A stretch of DNA of 64,000 bases from Isoetes taiwanensis. Taxonomy: Eukaryota; Streptophyta; Lycopodiopsida; Isoetales; Isoetaceae. The stretch spans positions 19,359,308-19,423,307 of the forward strand of contig JAJEKV010000008.1 of assembly GCA_021234155.1 (NCBI GenBank), written 5' to 3'. A model generated the notes under the pieces. That model saw only the letters and a program-made list of their open reading frames with translations. It had not been told where the DNA came from and made no database searches. A program made the translations under genes and the position numbers. Positions 57,994 through 64,000 of this stretch are shown piece after piece (within the stretch, counting starts at the first letter, position 1; each line of letters begins with the position of its first letter).

Positions 57994-58315
57994 CTCCTCC
58001 TTCATCATATAATTGTGTAACCTGCAATGAATCTCTAAACTTACAGAATTTTCTTTCCACTAAAGCTTTTGTCAATATATCAGCTATCTGCATATCAGTC
58101 TGAACATGTACCATTTGTATCTGTCCTTGTTCCACTAGATCTCCTATAAAGTGCATGCTAAGCTCAATAGGCTTAGTCCTTTCATGTTGAACAGGATTTT
58201 TTATTATGGCTATACAGCTCATACTGTCTGTGAACAGAATTGTAGGTTTATCTTGCTTGTATCCTAGTTCTTCCATTAATCTCCTCAACCATACTAGTTC
58301 TTTAGCAACTAAAGA
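57994..58315 (-). pseudogene. Inverted C-terminal RNase H segment of the copia element
   Basis: On the minus strand from 58315 the frame reads SLVAKELVWLRRLMEELGYK, SCIAIIKNPVQHERTKPIEL and QIADILTKALVERKFCKF to the stop before the LTR. It begins exactly where the plus-strand copia RNase H at 62.79 kb breaks off (EAEYAAI). Together the two would make one continuous RNase H. Confidence 0.92.
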
Positions 58316-58840
58316 TGTTAAATACAGGTGAATAGATGTCATCATATAAACTGGGAAACTGGAAGTCTACAGTTCAAGATCAAAATCAAAGAAAACCTAA
58401 GGGTCGAAACTTGGTTTCAAGTTAATATTTTAAAGGTTAAACGTTGAGTATCTATTTTTAAGTTAACATGGTGATAATATCGTGGAGCCAAAAATATGAT
58501 TTGAATTGTTTTTGGAAACCTGCAACTCAACCGGTTTTGATGGCAAATCGGTAGGATCCGATTGGGATATGGACTGAGACTCAATCAGATGGTGTCGGTT
58601 TGGTGATCCAGAGGTCGACAGCTGCAAATTTGTGCCTAGTCGATGCACTAGGGCCGGAGTATTGACGGTTTGTTGTGAGACAGATATTTCAATGGTTTAA
58701 TTGCTACAGTGAATTGCGATGGCTTGATTATTTAACCTTTGATATATTGTCTAAGTGTAACCATTAGAGCCATAATAGTTCAAAGCAGAATTATCCAATA
58801 AGTGTACTAGTTGAATACTAGTTGATCTTCCAAATTTTCA
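58316..58840 (+). repeat. Copia 5' LTR
   Basis: A 525-bp LTR from TGTTAAATAC to CAAATTTTCA, followed by two T and the primer binding site. Its TG terminus is joined directly to the inverted RNase H segment, with no host DNA between. Confidence 0.95.
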
Positions 58841-58842
58841 TT

Positions 58843-58854
58843 TGGTATCAGAGC
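58843..58854 (+). promoter_or_regulatory. Primer binding site (tRNA-iMet type)
   Basis: TGGTATCAGAGC, two bases after the LTR, is complementary to the 3' end of initiator tRNA-Met, the usual primer of plant copia elements. Confidence 0.9.
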
Positions 58855-58865
58855 TGTATGCTATT

Positions 58866-61800
58866 ATGGCTACAAGATTTGGAGCAAGGCTTTTATATGC
58901 AGTGCAAGTCTACAATGGAGGAGCTGGTTTCCAAGTGTGGAAAGACCAGATACAGCATATCTTGGATGTTGAGAATCTCTGGGAGGTTGTTGATCCTAAC
59001 AACTCTGATGATGTGTTTGTTAACACAGGGGCTAATGCTGCTGCCAGCTCAAATGCTGGAGGAGGAGGATCACCCTCAACAGCAAGTTCTGGAAGTATAG
59101 CAGGAGGTGATACAAGTGGTTCAGGAGATGTTATGGCAATTGTTTTGAGTACAAAAATTAAGGAAGCAAGATTATCACCAGCAAAGTAGGGCCAACCATA
59201 TTGTTGAAGCTGAGAGGTAAGACACCCAAACAAATGTGGAGTTACTTGATCAAACATTATGAACATAAAACATCTTCACAAATAGACGTATTGGAAAAGG
59301 AGCTCAGAAATTTAAAATACAATGAGGATGAAGATGTCTCAGAATTTTTTAATAAATTTGATAATATAGTGGCTGATCTTGAAGGAGCAGGTGTTGCTTT
59401 ACATGACCGATACTTAGTGCTTGCCATATCTAGGGCTGTTAGTACCAATCCTCAGTTATCTCTTTTAATGAGAAATGTTGCCAAGACAAGAGATGAAGCT
59501 AAAAATATGCTTCGAACAGAAATAGAGCAGAATAAGGTAATGAAAGAGGAAGAAACCACTGCTGAAATTCTGTTTGCAAGCAGGAAAAAGAAAGGACAAG
59601 ATAGAAGTGTATGTTATTACTGTCATGAAAGTGGGCACACCAAATCAAATTGTCCAAAGTTGAACAAAGAAATTACATGTAACAACTGTCAAGGAAAAGG
59701 TCACATTGCAGCAAAATGCTCAAGTCCTAAGGACTATTCAAGAGGAAGAGGAAGAGGCAGAGAGCAGGCAGGAAGATAAGTAACTTTAAACGAAGAGGAG
59801 GTGCTGTTGGAGTTCATATTGCTAAGGAAAAATCTGAAGACGATGACAAGATTGAATCAACTACTGATGATGAGGTAAACATGATTTGTTCATTGAATAA
59901 TTGCAGCCCGAAAGCTAACTACAAACATGATGTGATTGTAGTTGATAGTGGAGCTGAGAGATCAGTAGTAAAATCTACTGACCTGCTCAGAAATATAAAC
60001 ACAGCTCATTCAAGGCATGTGCATGTTGGAAATGGAGAGCTCCAGAAGATTGACGGATGTGGCATGCTGCAGCTTTTAGATTTAGAAGAAAATGTTGTAA
60101 ACATAGAGGATGTTCTATGTGTTCCGAGTTTGATTAAAAATCTGATTTCCGTGTGCCAGTTAGTAGATTTGGGTTATGAGATCTTCTTTAATAAGAAGGC
60201 ATGTAAAGTGTTTCTGAATAATAAACTGAAATTTCTTGCAATCCGAATTGGGAACTTGTATCAGTTGGATAGTTATTTGCCTAATAGTATTAATGCAATT
60301 GAGATTTCTGATATTGCACTATGGCACTGCAGACTTGCACAACTCACTTTAATAATATCAGGTTTATGACAAAGAAAGGACTTATAAATTGTGATACAGG
60401 AGACAATGACAAGCAGTTATGTGAAGGATGTATGATTGGAAAAATTAATAGACTGCCGTTTCCAAAATAAAAAAGGAGAGCTGCTGGTATACTTGATCTA
60501 GTTCATACGGATCTATGTGGTCCACTTAACGTGATAGGAAGAAGTGGTAAGAGATATTTCATCTCGTTCATTGACGATCATAGCAGGAAATGTAAGTGCT
60601 ATTGTTTGACAAGAAAGTCACAAGCATTAGATGCATTAAAATTGTACACTGTAGAAATGGAAAGACAAACAGGAAGAAAATTAAAATGTGTGAGATCAGA
60701 CCGAGGAGGAGAATACTTATTTGATCAGTTTAAGCATTTTTGCAGAGCTAATGGCATTAGAAGACAATTGACTTGCAGGTACACGCCCCAACAAAATGGT
60801 ACTGCCGAAAGGAAGAATCGAACATTATTAGATGCAGTCAGGTCTATGATCAAGTTTTCTGGCCTTCCAAATTATTTTTGGGAGGAGGCTCTAAGAACTG
60901 TTGTACTCATTCAAAACAAACTGCCAACAGCAAGCTTGAAAGGTAATGTTCCTGATCTTGTGTGGTCAAATTCTAAAGAAATAGATTATAGCATGTTTAA
61001 GGCATATGGGTGCCTGGGTTATATTCATGTACTAGCAAAATTAAGAAAGAAGCTTAATGACAAGGCAGACATAGGCTATCTAGTTGGATACGATCAGCAA
61101 TCAAAAGGATTTAGGATGTATGTTCCTAAGCTGAATAAGATTGTCATAAGCAGAGATGTCATTTTTGATGAGCAGATTTTGTATAAAGACAGAGAAAGAA
61201 AGCAAAATGCTGAAACAAAATTTGCAGCTGAACATAATGATGATGAGCAGCATGGACAAAAGAAAATTGAAAGCAAGCATGAAAAGGAGATGGATAATGA
61301 CAGTGATGAGAGGCATATGACCAAAGCAAATTGAAATCTGCACATAACGAGCTCAGTGAAGAAATTGACGAAGAAAATAATCATAATGCTAATAAAAGTG
61401 GAAAAAGTAGGAAGACCCAAGTTGAAAAATTAAGGGCTGATATGGCTGTGGACAAAAATGCTTATAGCAGATTAAGCAGTGGAAGGAGTAAACGAATAGA
61501 GAATCTGACAAAAGACTTGGAACCTGAGTAAATATTGGCCATTCTAGATGATACAGATATTCCAAAAACATATGAGCAGGCAATTGATAGTGCAGATCGA
61601 GAAAAGTGGATTCAAGCAATGAATGAGGAAATGAAGTCATTCAAAGACACACAAACTTATGAGCTTACAGGAAAAACCAGAAAATAAAAATGTGGTTGGC
61701 AATAAGTGGATATTTAGAATTAAAATTGGAGCTGACGGAAGCAAAAGATTTAAAGCAAGATTAGTGGCTCAAGGTTTTTCACAGAAAAAAGGAAAAGATT

Positions 61801-62796
61801 ACAACGAAATCTTTTCACATGTAGTAAAGTTGACAAGTATAAAATTGTTGCTTGCTATTGCCAATGCTGAAAATTTGGAATTGCATCACATGGACGTCAA
61901 AACAGCATTTTTAAATGCAAAATTGAAAGAAGACATATATATGAAGCAAGCAACAGGATTTGAACAGGGAAAACACATGGTATGGAAATTAAATCGAGCT
62001 GTTTATGGGCTGAAACAATCTCCAAGAGAGTGGTATTTTTGCACGGATGGCTATTTGAGAGAACAAGGATTTGAAAGGCTCAAAAACGATGGAAACTTGT
62101 ACAGGTTCAAGAACAGAAACAGTTTTTGCATAATAGCACTGTATGTAGACGACTGCATAATGATTGCTAATGATGTCAAATGCCTGGAAGATTGCAAAAG
62201 TATATTGAAAAAAAGATTTGAAATGACAGATTTAGGGGAGCTTAAGCAATTTCTTGGTATTGAAGTGCAGAAAGACAGAAAGAAGAAAATATTGACATTA
62301 AGTCAAAACAGACATATACAAAATATGCTGAAAAGGTTTAATATGATAGAAGCAAAAATTGCAAAGACTCCAGTTGTTCCTGGACACAAGCTAACAGACT
62401 ATATAAAGGCAGAGAAAGATCTGTTTAATTTGGATGAAGTGCCATACAGGGAATTGATTGGGTGTCTGCTTTACCTATCTAATAATTCCAGGCCTGATAT
62501 AGCCTACATAGTCAATCTGCTAAGTAGGTACAATCACTGCGCTACAAAGTCACACTGGGAAGCAGCAAAGCGTGTGCTTAAATATTTAAAAGGTACTCCT
62601 CATTATGGTATTACCTTTACATCTGATAATCTGAAACTAGTTGGCTACTGTGATGCTGACTGGGGAGGAGATCTCAGTACAAGAAAGTCAACATCAGGTT
62701 ATGTTATTTTTGTTGGAGGAGGCACGGTAACTTGGAGAAGTAAAAAGCAGGCTGCCATTGCTTTGTCATCAGCTGAGGCTGAATATGCAGCAATCT
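58866..62796 (+). pseudogene. Ty1/copia gag-pol (frameshifted, RNase H cut)
   Basis: Gag starts MATRFGARLLYAVQVYNGG, has a stop at 59187, and continues in another frame to two zinc knuckles, CYYCHESGHTKSNC and CNNCQGKGHIAAKC (about 59610-59730). Protease shows VVDSGAERSVV (about 59940). The integrase zinc region ends LCEGCMIGK, and its catalytic residues appear as HTDLCGP, RSDRGGEY and NGTAERKN (about 60505-60820). RT has MDVKTAFLNAKL, AVYGLKQSPREW and YVDDCIM (about 61890-62160). RNase H has YCDADWGGD, RKSTSGYV and SSAEAEYAAI, then stops at about 62796 where foreign DNA begins. At least four frameshifts plus an in-frame TAA at about 60470 make it inactive. Confidence 0.95.
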
Positions 62797-62882
62797 GCAG
62801 ACAAATGTAGCTCCTCAGATCTGCAGACAAATGTAGCTCCTCAGAAGGCACTTCTATGTAAGCACTTCTATGTAAGCACTAC
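62795..62882. other. Filler-like DNA copied from the gene at 56.9 kb
   Basis: CTGCAGACAAATGTAGC through TCCTCAG (24 nt) occurs at 62795-62818 and again from 62821. The second copy runs on into AAGGCACTTCTATGTAAGC, whose last 14 nt are repeated once more, ending GCACTAC at 62882. The unduplicated original is 56911-56958 with one base difference. Short, stuttered copies of a nearby template at a break are typical of end-joining repair with template switching. Confidence 0.85.
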
Positions 62883-62960
62883 AAATTTGTACTTTCAATT
62901 CTTGCTAGCTCTTGCTCTTGCCATTGCAAATTGACTATACTCCTCTACCATTTTGTATGT

Positions 62961-63066
62961 GGAAAAGGAAATGGGGTCCCCTTTTCCGATTCAGCTGGTG
63001 GGGTCTCGCGACTGGCGGTAGCCGGGAGCGGGTCACCGGCTGAAAAGGGGAACCCATTTCTTTTCC
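62961..63066. repeat. Long imperfect hairpin (33-40 nt arms)
   Basis: The arm 62961-63000 (including GGTCCCCTTTTC and CAGCTGGTG) pairs with 63034-63066 (CACCGGCTG, GAAAAGGGGAACC) with a six-base bulge and a GC-rich loop of about 33 nt. No coding is supported. It could be a foldback MITE or a structured RNA element. Confidence 0.75.
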
Positions 63067-64000
63067 CCATCAAAATAGAAGTAGGGGAGCTAAGCGGTTC
63101 CGGCCAAGAACAACGATTTGAACAGATTTGAAGAGTTCTTGAATGTATTTTAAAAGATTCAATGAAGATCATACATCTATTGATAGATTCGATGCTGCCC
63201 TGTGAAGATCCTGCCCTAGGAAGTCTGTATACTCTAAGATATAGCGCCTTGCAAAGCCGTTTCAGCCAAGAACAGAAAAGAACAGTGAAGATCTTGCCTT
63301 TCCTATGAAGAACAGCGAAGAATAGCACATCAAAGAACAGCAAAGAACAGCTGAGTAACAGGCGCAGCCGGTCAGCCGGAATGAAGCACCCAACTTCCAT
63401 TCCGTAGTATTGGGCGATGACACGCGTCGCCTTAGGATTGGGCGCCAGGGAATAACAGCGACTCTACTTCTATTTTGTTATGTGCAAGGATGTTTATGTG
63501 GCAAAAGTGTGATTTGTCCTACGAAATCATGATATGTTGTTAGTGAGATATGTTATTGTTTTACCTATGTGTGTCACATGTTAATCTATACATGTATAAT
63601 CCATTATCAAATTTTCATCGTTTTTTCCAAAAACTAATTTCTGTTTTCAATTGCATCTGGATCCGACTTTCTACACCGATTTATCTCTTCATGTTCTAGT
63701 TGTGATTTCTTCAGCATGAGAACCAGTACATCTGTAACCAAGGAGCTTTGGATATGTTCATGTTCATCATGATCTTCGACAGCTAGTTCTCTTGAAAAAA
63801 AGTTATGGCACTTATAACGATGGCTATGTCGGCTTCTATGCCAGTTTATTTCCTCATGTTGTTCTCAATCCTCTGGAGATGGGATTAACATGTACCACGC
63901 AGTGCTGGATTTTCTCAGCAGAGCAAAAAATGGTGAGTCTCAATTGTACTCTTACTTTGTTACAACAAATCTGCACAAGGAAAAGTCGCTTCTGATTTCA
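63067..64000. other. No recognised gene
   Basis: AAGAACAG and related words recur five or more times at 63270-63350. GGGCGCCAGGGAATAACAGC near 63440 resembles retroelement leader DNA but has no LTR context here. The plus-strand frame ending at 63995 has no recognisable motif. Confidence 0.4.

Overview
The window looks like nuclear DNA of a land plant with a large, transposon-rich, intron-containing genome. Supporting this are a complete ten-exon gene for a plant-type dihydrofolate synthetase, a PPR fragment, Ty1/copia and L1 retrotransposons, Helitron and CACTA-type ends and a hAT relic. Penelope-like elements together with a non-L1 LINE that ends in a pentanucleotide tail point away from typical flowering plants and towards a fern or other non-flowering plant; that placement is inference. 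No bacterial, plasmid or phage features were seen.

Layout. 0-2.5 kb: decayed copia element with its 3' LTR. 2.5-4.7 kb: LINE ORF1/endonuclease relic on the minus strand, preceded by a 193-nt polypurine/(GA)n tract. 4.8-5.6 kb: hAT transposase relic. 5.95-7.1 kb: tRNA-like SINE head beside a Penelope-like (PLE) fragment. 7.2-10.6 kb: AT-rich repeats, one LINE tail, a second tRNA-like head and an inverted repeat. 10.65-13.88 kb: the only gene I regard as intact, dihydrofolate synthetase (minus strand). 14-19 kb: tandem repeats and copies of the (ATTCT)n-tailed LINE. 19.9-21.7 kb: L1 3' end carrying another copy of that LINE. 22.2-23 kb: CACTA-type terminus with a dense TGACA array. 24.8-36.4 kb: a PLE split by an 8.3-kb L1 insertion with 14-bp target duplications; the L1 itself carries a 2.3-kb insertion. 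36.5-50 kb: dispersed repeats, a PPR fragment, two opposed Helitron 3' ends and a foldback element. 50.6-57.2 kb: exon-like remnants of one or more minus-strand genes that I cannot name. 57.5-62.8 kb: a copia element whose 3' part is inverted onto its own 5' LTR. 62.8-64 kb: filler-like duplicated DNA and a long hairpin.

How the parts relate. The folate gene has no visible functional partner; its neighbours are mobile DNA, including two 3' fragments of the tailed LINE just upstream of its start. Most other coding traces are remnants of transposition machinery layered by nested insertion, and the order of events can be read at several junctions: PLE, then L1 into the PLE; older L1, then tailed LINE into it; a local gene fragment copied to the edge of the rearranged copia. 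I see no defence-like or other novel multi-gene system. The most unusual structures are the self-integrated copia with templated filler, the PLE family, the (ATTCT)n-tailed LINE family and the CACTA-type TGACA array.
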